DNA of 64,000 bases from Halomonas sp. ML-15. GTDB taxonomy: Bacteria; Pseudomonadota; Gammaproteobacteria; Pseudomonadales; Halomonadaceae. Every line of letters begins with the position of its first letter. Within the stretch, counting starts at the first letter, position 1. Below the pieces are notes generated by a model. It saw only the letters and a program-made list of their open reading frames with translations, was not told the DNA's origin and searched no databases. The position numbers and the translations under genes are program-made. The stretch spans positions 1,307,990 to 1,371,989 of the forward strand of contig NZ_JACXZT010000019.1 of assembly GCF_014779595.1 (NCBI RefSeq), in the 5' to 3' direction. This document shows positions 44,581 to 53,631 of the stretch, in pieces.

Positions 44581-45441
44581 ATGGCAGTCCAGAACCTTGC
44601 TACTGACATTACCTATCGACCAATGTTGGAGGGCGATCTACCTACCGCTCATCAACTCTCGCAAGCGGTGCGCTGGCCACATCGCATTGAGGATTGGCAG
44701 TTCGTGCATCGCCTCGGTAGCGGCTTCGTTGCCGAACGCAACGGCGAGGTCATCGGCTCAGCCATGTGCTGGAGCCATGGCAGCGACTATGCGTCGCTCG
44801 GCATGATCATCGTGTCCCCCGACGCCCAGGGCAACGGCATTGGGCGCGCATTGATGGAGTCGATACTCGACTTGATCGGTGAACGCAATACGCTACTGTT
44901 CGCCACCCCCGAAGGCCAACCGCTCTACGAGCAACTTGGTTTCCAGGCCATCGGCACGGTCCACCAGCACCGGGGAACCATCGTCAAACCCACCGTCGTT
45001 GCACCACCACCTGGAGAGCGTATACGGCCGGCGGGGCTGAACGACCGCACCAAGCTGATCGAGATGGCGGCAGCCGGTGCCGGCATGCCCCGGGCATCGG
45101 TCCTGAACGAACTGCTCCAGGTCGCCGATGGCGTGGTGCTCGACAACCAGGGAGAGCTCACCGGCTTCGCCCTGATACGACGCTTCGGGCACGGCTATGT
45201 CATCGGGCCGGTAGTGGCAACCAGCGTCGAACGCGCCCAGGCCATGATCAGCTACTGGGCAGGGGCACGTGTCGACTCCTTCATTCGCATCGACGTCGAC
45301 GATTCAGGCCAACTGAGTCCCTGGCTACAGGAGCTTGGCCTGCTGCAGGCCGACTCCGTCGTTGCCATGGTCAAGGGTAAAGCCCCGGCGCCCGCTACCG
45401 GCCTGCAGCAGTTTGCCATCATCAACCAGGCGCTCGGCTGA
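44581..45441 (+). CDS. GNAT acetyltransferase, two-domain (second tandem copy)
   Basis: A 286-residue paralogue of the preceding gene: VRWPHRIEDWQFVHRLGSGF, the canonical acetyl-CoA loop DAQGNGIGRALM, and FGHGYVIGPVVATS in the C-terminal domain. ATG 44581 is chosen because GGAGGAG at 44568-44574 lies six bases before it; the ATG at 44566 overlaps that site. Its acetyl-CoA loop is closer to the consensus than that of copy one. About 270 bases without a gene separate the two copies, so they may have separate promoters. A terminator follows. Confidence 0.82.
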   Translation: MAVQNLATDITYRPMLEGDLPTAHQLSQAVRWPHRIEDWQFVHRLGSGFVAERNGEVIGSAMCWSHGSDYASLGMIIVSPDAQGNGIGRALMESILDLIGERNTLLFATPEGQPLYEQLGFQAIGTVHQHRGTIVKPTVVAPPPGERIRPAGLNDRTKLIEMAAAGAGMPRASVLNELLQVADGVVLDNQGELTGFALIRRFGHGYVIGPVVATSVERAQAMISYWAGARVDSFIRIDVDDSGQLSPWLQELGLLQADSVVAMVKGKAPAPATGLQQFAIINQALG

Positions 45442-45466
45442 GCCCGGAACGTCATCACGGCCAACA

Positions 45467-45506
45467 GGAGAGGAGGTGGCGAATGCGCCCCGCCTCTCCT
45501 TTTCTC
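45467..45506 (+). terminator. Rho-independent terminator after the GNAT genes
   Basis: GGAGAGG (45467-45473) pairs with CCTCTCC (45493-45499), extended by an imperfect inner stem around the AATG loop, and TTTTCTCT follows. It closes the GNAT transcription unit 26 bases after its stop codon. Confidence 0.8.
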
Positions 45507-45815
45507 TACACCGGTAAAAGTCAATGGCGATAGTGCTGCACGGATATGCCATGACAGTGGAAAGACCACTTGCATAGCGCACGGATCGATATACCAACAT
45601 CGGCGCCGTTTTCGGTGTTTCCTGCCGCCAGCCCCACAAGTTTCGACGCCCCTATGGAAAACAAAAGCACCATACTTCTTATCATGACAGGCCGCTGACT
45701 CTGCAATCAGATATGCAGAGTTCGGTAGACGAGGATCGCTGTTCTCGCCTGCTGTGCCATGCCTAACCAGATCACATTTCACTCCGGGCCTCGCCACTGT
45801 CGAGAGGAAGTTGTC
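45507..45815. other. intergenic region before the aldehyde dehydrogenase
   Basis: About 300 bases between the terminator and the aldehyde dehydrogenase start, of lower GC than the flanks. Small open frames on both strands look like shadows. The promoter of the amine-catabolic genes must lie here. The only clear signal is AGAGGAAG just before ATG 45816. Confidence 0.5.
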
Positions 45816-47306
45816 ATGGAAAGCTTTGATCCGAACCAGGTCACGGTACGTAGTGCACATTTCATCGGCGGTCGCTATATCGAAGGCGGCCCGAACACGA
45901 TCGATGTGCAACGCCCTTCCGACGGCGTTACCTATGCGGGCCTGCCGGTGGCGGATGCCGATCTCGTCGACCAGGCCGTGCAGGATTCATGGAACGCCTT
46001 CAAGCACAGCGACTGGGCACGCTGCGCACCCCGCGATCGTGCACGCATTCTGCGGCGCTGGGCGGACCTGATCGAAGCCGACGTCAAGACACTGGCGCCG
46101 CTCGAAGCCGTCGGGTCGACCCGGCCAATCCGTGACGCGGCAGGCTGGGACGTACCGTTTACTGCCGAGGGCATCCGCTTCTATGCGGAGTGGGCGGACA
46201 AGATCGGCGGCGAGGTGGCTGCGACCCGCAACGACCATCTCGGCATGACCATCGCGGAGCCCTACGGTGTCATCGGCTCCATCGTGCCCTGGAATTTTCC
46301 GCTAGTGACCTCTTCGTGGAAGGTCGGCCCTGCGCTGGCCGCGGGCAATGCCATGGTACTCAAGCCATCCGAAATGACGCCGTTCAGCGTGCTGCGAATG
46401 GCCGAGCTGGCCATCGAAGCCGGCATACCGGAAGGCATTTTCAACGTCGTGCAGGGTGACGGCCGTATCACCGGCGATGCGCTGTGCCGCCATCCGAAGA
46501 TCGCCAAGGTGACCTTTACCGGATCGACCCTAACCGGTGCGGCCATCATGGCGACATGTGCGGAAAGCGGTACCAAGCCGGTAACGCTGGAACTCGGCGG
46601 CAAAAGCCCGCAGGTGGTGTTCGCCGACGTACACGATCTGGAAAGAACGGCTCGCACCGTGGCTCGGGCGATCACCACCAACGCCGGCCAGGTATGCGTT
46701 GCCGGCTCGCGCCTGATCGTGCAGCGCTCCATCGCCGACAGATTCATCGAGCGGCTCACTGCCATCGTGGCGGAGCTCAGGGCTGGCAACACCTGGGAGC
46801 CGCACACCACCCTCTGCCCCATCATCTCCAGCCGGGATATGGAGCGTATCGATGGCGTCGTGCAGCGCAGCGCGGCGCAAGGGGCGAAAATCGTCACCGG
46901 TGGGCAATGTCTCTCGACAGGCAGCGGCGGCGGCTTCTACCAGCCGACCATCCTGAGCAACATCGATCAGCGGATGGATGCCGTGAAGAACGAGATCTTC
47001 GGCCCGGTGCTCACCGTGCAGACCTTCGACGACGACGACGAAGCTCAGGCCCTCGCCGACCACCCCGACTATGGCCTGGCCGCTGGCGTGCATACCGCCG
47101 ATATCGGTCGCGCCTTGCGGCTGGCGCGTGGCATCGAGACGGGGACCGTATGGATCAACCGCTACGGGCGTACGGCCGACTTCGTGATACCCACCGGTGG
47201 ATACAAGCGCTCCGGCTTCGGCAAGGACCTCGGACGTCAGGCCTACGAGGCTAACCTCAGGATCAAGAGCGTGCTTGTCGACTTCTCCCAGGAAATGCAG
47301 CAATGA
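45816..47306 (+). CDS. NAD(P)-dependent aldehyde dehydrogenase (PuuC-like)
   Basis: A 496-residue aldehyde dehydrogenase. The catalytic Glu is in LELGGKSPQ and the nucleophile Cys in NAGQVCVAGSRLIV. GVIGSIVPWNFPL and FTGSTLTGAAI are the NAD-binding segments. It resembles PuuC and related gamma-aminobutyraldehyde dehydrogenases in length and surroundings; the next gene (overlapping by four bases) encodes a PuuB-like oxidase, so the two form an oxidase/dehydrogenase pair for amine catabolism. ATG 45816 has AGAGGAAG upstream, whereas the frame is open to 45759. The aldehyde it oxidises is not determined. Confidence 0.88.
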   Translation: MESFDPNQVTVRSAHFIGGRYIEGGPNTIDVQRPSDGVTYAGLPVADADLVDQAVQDSWNAFKHSDWARCAPRDRARILRRWADLIEADVKTLAPLEAVGSTRPIRDAAGWDVPFTAEGIRFYAEWADKIGGEVAATRNDHLGMTIAEPYGVIGSIVPWNFPLVTSSWKVGPALAAGNAMVLKPSEMTPFSVLRMAELAIEAGIPEGIFNVVQGDGRITGDALCRHPKIAKVTFTGSTLTGAAIMATCAESGTKPVTLELGGKSPQVVFADVHDLERTARTVARAITTNAGQVCVAGSRLIVQRSIADRFIERLTAIVAELRAGNTWEPHTTLCPIISSRDMERIDGVVQRSAAQGAKIVTGGQCLSTGSGGGFYQPTILSNIDQRMDAVKNEIFGPVLTVQTFDDDDEAQALADHPDYGLAAGVHTADIGRALRLARGIETGTVWINRYGRTADFVIPTGGYKRSGFGKDLGRQAYEANLRIKSVLVDFSQEMQQ

Positions 47307-48580
47307 AATTCGTTTCCTATTGGCACGATACGTCGGTTCCTTTCGACAAGGCCGCCGCCGACCCCGTCTCCGGAGAGTATGAGGTGGCGGTGATCGGTGC
47401 GGGCTTCACGGGCCTCAATGCCGCGCGCCAGCTGGCGAAGTCCGGCGTGAAAGTCGCCCTGCTCGAGGCCGAACATGTCGGCTATGGCGCATCAGGGCGC
47501 AACGGCGGGCACCTCAACAGCGGTCACTTCGCCAGCTTCGGCGCTATCAAGGCCCGTTTCGGCGACGCCCAGGCACGCCGCTTGTGGAAAGCCTATGACG
47601 ACTCGATCGATATGATCGAGGCGATCATCGACGAAGAGAAGATCGATTGCGGCTTCCGCCGTGGTGGGAAGCTCAAGCTGGCCTCCAAGCCCTCCCACGT
47701 GCAGAAGCTGCAGGCCATGTGCGACGAGCTCCGCCGCGAGGTCGATCCCACGGTGGAATGGCTGTCAAGCGAGGACGTGCACAAGGAGCTGGGATCAGAC
47801 GCCTTCCACGGCGGTGTGCTGTCGCCGAAATCCGCCATGATGCACATGGGGCATTACGTCACCGGCATGGCCCGGGCCGCCCACCGGCATGGCGCAACCA
47901 TCTGGGAGCACAACCCCGTCCTTGCCCGCGAGCGGGTTCCGCAAGGCTGGCAACTGACCACACCGACCGGTTCCCTCGTCGCCCGGCAGGTCGTTCTGGC
48001 CACCGACGCCTACACGACCGATACCTTCCGCTATTTTCGTCGGCGGATGATGCCGGTGGCCTCCTTCATCATCGTTACGCGCCCGCTCACCCCGCAAGAG
48101 GTCGCGGCGACGATGCCGGGCAACCGGAACTATACGAACTCGCTCAACATCGCCAACTATTTCCGCCTCACCCCGGACAACCGGGTGCTGTTCGGCGGGC
48201 GGGCCCGGTTCTCCTCGGCGACGAACCAGAAAACGGACGTCAGCTCCGGCCAGCTGCTGCGCAAACAGATGCTGGAGGTGTTTCCGCAGCTTGCCGACGT
48301 CGAGATCGACTACTGCTGGGGCGGTCTCGTCGGCTGCACCCAGGATCGCTACCCCCGCGCCGGCAGCGCCGATGGGGTGATCTACGGCATGGGCTATTCA
48401 GGGCATGGCGCCCAGGTCTCGACCCTTATCGGCAGCGTGCTCGCCGATATCGCCATGGGCCGACAGGGGACCAATCCCCTCGACGGGATGGCCTGGCGCG
48501 CGGTTCCCATGCACACAGGCAAGCCTTGGTTCCTGCCTATCGTAGGCGCTTATTATCGGATGAAGGATATGCTTCCCTGA
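47303..48580 (+). CDS. FAD-dependent amine oxidase (PuuB-like)
   Basis: A 425-residue flavoprotein of the D-amino-acid oxidase (DAO) fold, closest in character to gamma-glutamylputrescine oxidase PuuB. The Rossmann motif is AVIGAGFTGLNAARQLAKSG, followed by EAEHVGYGASGRNGGHLNSG (the ASGRNGG segment is diagnostic) and the C-terminal GMGYSGHGAQVSTLIGSVLA. The start overlaps the aldehyde dehydrogenase stop (ATGA). No puuA (glutamate-putrescine ligase) or puuD (hydrolase) gene is near, so a complete Puu pathway cannot be claimed and the substrate may be another N-acylated or free amine. Confidence 0.87.
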   Translation: MKFVSYWHDTSVPFDKAAADPVSGEYEVAVIGAGFTGLNAARQLAKSGVKVALLEAEHVGYGASGRNGGHLNSGHFASFGAIKARFGDAQARRLWKAYDDSIDMIEAIIDEEKIDCGFRRGGKLKLASKPSHVQKLQAMCDELRREVDPTVEWLSSEDVHKELGSDAFHGGVLSPKSAMMHMGHYVTGMARAAHRHGATIWEHNPVLARERVPQGWQLTTPTGSLVARQVVLATDAYTTDTFRYFRRRMMPVASFIIVTRPLTPQEVAATMPGNRNYTNSLNIANYFRLTPDNRVLFGGRARFSSATNQKTDVSSGQLLRKQMLEVFPQLADVEIDYCWGGLVGCTQDRYPRAGSADGVIYGMGYSGHGAQVSTLIGSVLADIAMGRQGTNPLDGMAWRAVPMHTGKPWFLPIVGAYYRMKDMLP

Positions 48581-48792
48581 TCTGAATCATCGCGAGATCT
48601 GGCCGATGACCGAGGAGCCAACTGGACTCTCACGCACCTTCGTTAAGGTGGCTTCCTGCTGCTCGAGCAAGGGATCCGTCCCATTATCAAGAGAACAATG
48701 ATGCATGACGACCGCATGGCATTCCCGGCGATGATATCGACAGAAAAGCTCTGGAAAGCGCCTGTCCGAGTTCACTGGAGTGAGGTTGATCT

Positions 48793-49719
48793 ATGAGCTT
48801 TCTCTATAAGTCCGAACCAGTCCGTGGCGCGCGCTGGGCAGAACTGTTCGCCGAGCGAGCGCCAGACATCGACTTTCATATTTGGCCGCACATCGTCGAC
48901 CCCAGCCAGGTACTCTACCTCGCCGCCTGGCAGCCGCCGGAAGATATCGTGCAGACCTTTCCCAATCTGGAGCTGGTGTTTTCGGTGGGAGCCGGTGTCG
49001 ACCAGTTCGATTTGTCTCGGATACCTGAACACATTCCGGTCATTAGAATGATCGAGAGCGGCCTGGTCGCGGGCATGGTCGAATATGCCACCCTAGCCGT
49101 GCTGGCGGCCCACCGTGACTGGCTCACCTATGCCAACCAGCAGCGCAGCGAAATATGGCAGCCGATGCCAGTGCGCACGGCAGATACACGCCGCGTCGGC
49201 GTACTCGGCATGGGTGTGTTGGGCCAGGCAGTGCTCGAGAAACTTCGCGACTTCGGTTTTCAATGTGCCGGCTGGAATCGCTCGGAACGAAGCCTCCCTG
49301 GAGTCGAATGCTTCACCGGCGAACACGGGCTAGCGGATTTCCTGGCACGCACCGATATCCTGATCTGCCTGCTACCGTTGACCGACGAGACACGTGGCAT
49401 CCTATCGCAGAAGCTGTTCCGGCAACTGCCGCAAGGAGCCATGTTGATCAATCTGGGACGTGGCGATCACCTGGTCGAAGACGACTTGCTGGATGCCCTG
49501 GAGCGCCATCATCTTTCGACGGCGATCCTCGATGTATGCAGCATCGAACCGTTGCCGGACGGCCACCCTTTTTGGCATCACTCGCGCATCATGCTGACAC
49601 CCCATATCGCCAGCATGACGCAGGCGGACACCTCTGCCGAGGCCGTGCTCGACAACCTGCGTCGCCACCGGGAGGGATTGCCGTTGGTAGAGATGGTCGA
49701 TCGAACACGCGGCTATTGA
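48793..49719 (+). CDS. D-2-hydroxyacid dehydrogenase (GhrA-like)
   Basis: A 308-residue NAD(P)-dependent reductase of the glyoxylate/hydroxypyruvate reductase A type. GAGVDQFDL lies in the catalytic domain, the nucleotide fold is RVGVLGMGVLGQAVLEKLRD, the catalytic Arg is in INLGRGDHLVEDDLL and the His in TPHIASMTQAD. It would reduce glyoxylate, hydroxypyruvate or a related 2-oxoacid. ATG 48793 has GAGG upstream; a 212-base gap after the oxidase shows no gene. Its presence between amine-catabolic enzymes suggests removal of a keto acid produced there, but this is inference. Confidence 0.85.
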   Translation: MSFLYKSEPVRGARWAELFAERAPDIDFHIWPHIVDPSQVLYLAAWQPPEDIVQTFPNLELVFSVGAGVDQFDLSRIPEHIPVIRMIESGLVAGMVEYATLAVLAAHRDWLTYANQQRSEIWQPMPVRTADTRRVGVLGMGVLGQAVLEKLRDFGFQCAGWNRSERSLPGVECFTGEHGLADFLARTDILICLLPLTDETRGILSQKLFRQLPQGAMLINLGRGDHLVEDDLLDALERHHLSTAILDVCSIEPLPDGHPFWHHSRIMLTPHIASMTQADTSAEAVLDNLRRHREGLPLVEMVDRTRGY

Positions 49720-49761
49720 TCAGGTGCTGGCGGCTCAAAGGCAGACGATGAACGTGTGCCG

Positions 49762-49796
49762 ACAACGCAGTGATTCGCCCGCGCAGACATTTATGC
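49762..49796. repeat. solo relic of the MITE-like element end
   Basis: About 30 of 35 bases (ACAACGCAGTGATTCGCCCG…, 49762-49796) match the reverse complement of the left end of the element at 34832-35096 (34844-34878). No second end is found nearby, so this looks like a remnant or a solo terminus. It lies 30 bases upstream of the aminotransferase start and is included in the open frame before that start, so it may carry part of its leader. Confidence 0.5.
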
Positions 49797-49825
49797 CGTT
49801 CTTCTCTCACTCAATATTCGGCGGA

Positions 49826-51205
49826 ATGACCATGCACACAGATAACCTCATTACATTGGACCGCGATCACCTCGTCCATCCGGTCGTCAACTACCGTGCC
49901 CATGAACAGCGTGGCGTCACGCTGCTGACGGAGGGCCGCGGTGCCTACCTGCGAGACAGCAGCGGCCGCGAACTCCTCGATGCCTTTTCCGGCCTGTGGT
50001 GCGTCAACACCGGTTATGGCCATGAGAGCATCGTGCGCGCCGCCGAGGAGCAGATGCGCCGGCTGCCCTACGCTACCGGCTATTTCCATTTCGGCTCCGA
50101 ACCAGCCATCAGGCTCGCTGCCAAGCTGGTGGAGCTGGCGCCGGCATCGCTGCAGCGCGTCTATTTCACCATGGGCGGCTCCGATGCGGTGGATTCGGCG
50201 ATCCGCTTCATCGTCAACTACTGGAACGCCCAGGGCAAAAGCGAGAAGAAGCACTTCATCACCCTCGAGCGCGGCTACCATGGCTCCTCGTCCCAGGGCG
50301 CAGGGCTGACCGCCCTGCCGGTGTTCCACCGCAACTTCGATCTGCCGCTGCCCCACCAGCACCGTATTCCCTCGCCCTACCCTTATCGTAGCCCGGAGGG
50401 CTCGGATCCCGCCGCCATTATTGCCGCCTCTGTTGCGGCACTCCGTGACAAGGTGCGGGAGCTCGGCGCCAACCGCGTCGCCGCCTTCTTCTGTGAACCC
50501 ATTCAGGGCTCCGGCGGCGTGATCGTGCCACCCAAAGGCTGGCTGAAGGCCATGCAGGTGTGCTGCCAGGAGCTGGGCATCCTGCTCGTGGTCGACGAGG
50601 TAATCACCGGCTTCGGTCGCACGGGACCGATGTTCGCCTGTGAGGCCGAAGGCGTCACACCAGACCTGATGACTCTGGCCAAGGGATTGACCGCCGGCTA
50701 TGCCCCCATGGGGGCCGTAATGATGAGCGATGCCGTCTACCAGGGGATCGCCGAAGGCGCCGCGGACCTCCCGATCGGACACGGCCACACCTACTCCTCC
50801 CATCCCGTCAGTGCCGCCGTCGCCCTGGAAGTACTTCGCCTGTATGAGGGGGGCCTGCTGGAGAATGGCGTTGCGCTGGCACCGCGTTTCGAAGGAGGCC
50901 TGCGCGCCATGCTCGACCACCCCCTGGTGGGCGACGCTCGCAGTCGCGGCTTCCTTGGCGCCCTGGAGCTGGTTGCCGACAAACAGAGCAAAGAGCGTTT
51001 CGATCCCTCGTTGAAATTGGCCGATCGGCTCTTTGAAGCCGCCTATGGCAACGGCATCATCCTGCGGGCTTTCACCGACAACGTTCTTGGCTTCGCCCCT
51101 GCACTTTGTTATAAAAGTAGCGACTTCGACTTACTTTTCGAGCGCCTCGAACGCACTCTGAATGCAGTACTCGAACAACCCGAAGTACGCCAGGCCCTGC
51201 GGTGA
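49826..51205 (+). CDS. class III aminotransferase
   Basis: A 459-residue PLP-dependent omega-aminotransferase. DAFSGLWCVNTGYGHESIV is the substrate-entry segment, HFITLERGYHGSSSQGAGLT follows, VVDEVITGFGRTG carries the cofactor-binding Asp and LAKGLTAGYAPMGAVM the PLP lysine. The family includes putrescine, beta-alanine, taurine and diaminobutyrate aminotransferases with pyruvate or 2-oxoglutarate as acceptor. The exact donor cannot be decided. The start is uncertain: ATG 49826 and ATG 49832 are both possible and Shine-Dalgarno signals are weak. An Lrp-type regulator follows after 87 bases. Confidence 0.87.
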   Translation: MTMHTDNLITLDRDHLVHPVVNYRAHEQRGVTLLTEGRGAYLRDSSGRELLDAFSGLWCVNTGYGHESIVRAAEEQMRRLPYATGYFHFGSEPAIRLAAKLVELAPASLQRVYFTMGGSDAVDSAIRFIVNYWNAQGKSEKKHFITLERGYHGSSSQGAGLTALPVFHRNFDLPLPHQHRIPSPYPYRSPEGSDPAAIIAASVAALRDKVRELGANRVAAFFCEPIQGSGGVIVPPKGWLKAMQVCCQELGILLVVDEVITGFGRTGPMFACEAEGVTPDLMTLAKGLTAGYAPMGAVMMSDAVYQGIAEGAADLPIGHGHTYSSHPVSAAVALEVLRLYEGGLLENGVALAPRFEGGLRAMLDHPLVGDARSRGFLGALELVADKQSKERFDPSLKLADRLFEAAYGNGIILRAFTDNVLGFAPALCYKSSDFDLLFERLERTLNAVLEQPEVRQALR

Positions 51206-51292
51206 CGGTCACAAGCGACGCGCACAGCTGATGGTGCATCGCATTTTTTCTGTCACTGTCAGAACGACAGACCGAACACACCGGAGCCCTGG

Positions 51293-51787
51293 ATGATCGG
51301 CGCACCCAAACTGGACCGCCTCGACATACGCATTCTGAGCCATTTGCAGCGTAACGGCCGTATATCGAATGTCGCGCTGGCAGACGCCGTTGGGCTCTCC
51401 CCCAGTCCCTGCCTGACCCGAGTCAAACGCCTGGAAAAAGCCGGCTACATTATTGACTATGGCGCTCACCTACAGCTCGAGAAGCTTGGGAGCATTCAGC
51501 GGGTCTTTACCCAGCTAACACTGTCCGACCACCGCCTCGAAGACTTCGCACGCTTCGAGGCCTATATACGCAAAGTGGATGAAGTTCTCGAGTGTCATCT
51601 GGTGAGTGGTGGCTTCGACTACCAGTTGATTTTCCTTACCCGCAATGTCGTCCATTATCAGAGTGTCATGGAGGAGATGCTCGAGCAGAATATCGGCATC
51701 GACAAGTATTTCAGCTACATCGTGATCAAGTCCCCGGTGGTGAAAAAATACTACCCGATCGAAAAGCTGCTCTGCGATCACGATTGA
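51293..51787 (+). CDS. Lrp/AsnC-family transcriptional regulator
   Basis: A 164-residue regulator with an N-terminal helix-turn-helix (LDRLDIRILSHLQRNGRISN, then VALADAVGLSPSPCLTRVKR) and a C-terminal RAM/AsnC ligand-binding domain (LECHLVSGGFDYQLIFLTR). These proteins bind an amino acid and form octamers on DNA. ATG 51293 has GGAG about seven bases upstream. It is flanked by the aminotransferase and the succinate-semialdehyde dehydrogenase, both of which it may control. Confidence 0.92.
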   Translation: MIGAPKLDRLDIRILSHLQRNGRISNVALADAVGLSPSPCLTRVKRLEKAGYIIDYGAHLQLEKLGSIQRVFTQLTLSDHRLEDFARFEAYIRKVDEVLECHLVSGGFDYQLIFLTRNVVHYQSVMEEMLEQNIGIDKYFSYIVIKSPVVKKYYPIEKLLCDHD

Positions 51788-51997
51788 CCTCTTCCTAGGC
51801 TACACCCCCTCTGCGGCATAAACTTCCGAGCATCCCCTCTAAAACGTCCGAATCTGCGACGGCGGCCCCCCATTACGAAAGCCTGCGCCGGGGTAAGACG
51901 CCTAATATAGGTGCATTGCAGCAGCCGGCATCGTCTCGGGGCATGGCTCTTTGGCTGCCCCGGCTTCGACATCCATAACATTAACGAGGCAGCAGCC

Positions 51998-53479
51998 ATG
52001 ATCCTTCAACTCGAGCGCCCCGACCTTGTACGCGCCGACAACTTCATCGACGGAGAGTGGCAACCCGCTGCCGCAGGCGGACGCTACGCCGTCAGCGACC
52101 CGGCAACCGGCGACACCATCGCCAGCATCGCCAACAGCACCGCAGCCGATGCGCAGGCCGCCACCGCTGCGGCCCATCGCACCTTCGACGACTGGCGTCA
52201 GCAGCCGGCAGCGGCGCGGGCAAGGCTACTGCGGCGCTGGCACGCCCTGATTCAGGAGCATACCGAGGATCTCGCCCGCCTGATCTCCCGCGAGCAGGGC
52301 AAACCCCTGGCGGAAGCGCGCGGCGAAGTGGCCTACGGCGCCTCCTACGTGGACTGGTTCGCCGCGGAAGCGGTGCGCAGCTACGGCGACATCATTCCCG
52401 CCCCGGTGGGCAGCAAAAGAATGCTGGTAACCAAGGAGCCGGTCGGCGTGGTGGCGGCGATCACGCCGTGGAACTTCCCGCTGGCGATGATTGCCCGCAA
52501 GATCGCGCCGGCCCTCGCCGCCGGCTGTACCGTGGTCGCCAAGCCGGCCGAGGACACGCCGCTGACCGCGCTTGCGCTGGTCGCGCTGGCGGAGGAAGCC
52601 GGCATCCCCGCCGGGGTGCTGAACATCGTCACCTCCTCGCGCGAGCAGGTGTCCGAGGTCGTCGGCGCCTGGCTGAGCGACTCCCGAGTGCGCAAGATCA
52701 CCTTCACCGGCTCCACGGCGGTCGGCAAACTGCTGGCCCGCGACTCGGCTCCCACGCTCAAGCGCCTGTCCCTCGAGCTCGGTGGCAATGCCCCCTTCAT
52801 CGTCTTCGAGGACGCCGACCTCGATGCGGCGGTCGAGGGCCTGATGGCCGCCAAGTTCCGCAACGGCGGCCAGACCTGCGTCAGCCCGAACCGGGTCTAT
52901 GTCCATGAGTCGGTCTATGCGGCCTTCGCCGACAAGCTGGTGGCCCGCGTCCAGTCGCTGCGCGTCGGCCCCGGCGACCGCGAAGAGAGCCAGATCGGTC
53001 CGATGATCAACGCCCGCGCCGTCGACAAGATCGAGCGTCACGTGCAGGACGCCCTGGCCCGCGGTGCCACGCTACTCACCGGTGGCCAGCGCCTGAGCGG
53101 CGGCGTCACTGCAGGCCCTAATTACTACGCTCCCAGCGTGCTCGGCGACGCCAGCCACGACATGGAGCTGGCCCATGACGAGACCTTCGGCCCGGTGGTG
53201 CCGCTGTTCCGCTTCGCCGATGAAAAAGAGGTGGTAACGGCAGCCAACGATACGCCCTACGGCCTGGCCGCCTACTTCTTCTCCCGCGATGTGGCACGCA
53301 TCTGGCGCCTCGCCGAGCGTCTGCAAACCGGCCTCGTCGGTATCAACGAAGGTGCGCTCGCCGCCGAGTCAGCGCCCTTCGGTGGCATCAAGGAGTCGGG
53401 CTACGGGCGCGAAGGCTCGCGCTACGGCCTCGACGACTACATGGCGACCAAATACCTGTGCCAGGGTAACCTCGCCTGA
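51998..53479 (+). CDS. gabD: succinate-semialdehyde dehydrogenase (GabD-like)
   Basis: A 493-residue aldehyde dehydrogenase of the GabD type. GVVAAITPWNFPLAMIARKI, FTGSTAVGKLLAR, the Glu in LELGGNAPFIVFED, the catalytic Cys in NGGQTCVSPNRVYV and the C-terminal PFGGIKESGYGREGSRYG match the family. It oxidises succinate semialdehyde to succinate, the end of GABA and polyamine breakdown, and can act on related short semialdehydes. GAGG lies ten bases before ATG 51998; the open frame before it is not family sequence. Its location next to the aminotransferase suggests one pathway. Confidence 0.9.
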   Translation: MILQLERPDLVRADNFIDGEWQPAAAGGRYAVSDPATGDTIASIANSTAADAQAATAAAHRTFDDWRQQPAAARARLLRRWHALIQEHTEDLARLISREQGKPLAEARGEVAYGASYVDWFAAEAVRSYGDIIPAPVGSKRMLVTKEPVGVVAAITPWNFPLAMIARKIAPALAAGCTVVAKPAEDTPLTALALVALAEEAGIPAGVLNIVTSSREQVSEVVGAWLSDSRVRKITFTGSTAVGKLLARDSAPTLKRLSLELGGNAPFIVFEDADLDAAVEGLMAAKFRNGGQTCVSPNRVYVHESVYAAFADKLVARVQSLRVGPGDREESQIGPMINARAVDKIERHVQDALARGATLLTGGQRLSGGVTAGPNYYAPSVLGDASHDMELAHDETFGPVVPLFRFADEKEVVTAANDTPYGLAAYFFSRDVARIWRLAERLQTGLVGINEGALAAESAPFGGIKESGYGREGSRYGLDDYMATKYLCQGNLA

Positions 53480-53631
53480 GCCGCGTCCCGGCGTCACGGT
53501 CGTCCTTTTCGACGAGCTGCAGCGCTGAAGGGGCGAATCGAGCAATGGCGCAGCTCACCGCTTTGGCGGCGCTGGCTGTATGGGCACGCTAAAGCGGTAC
53601 CACCATCGATAGTCAGGCCAGGAGAAGCCCC

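Noticed and set aside
49811..50920. 369-codon minus-strand frame opposite the aminotransferase
   Set aside because: Antisense shadow; the plus-strand aminotransferase has all PLP motifs.
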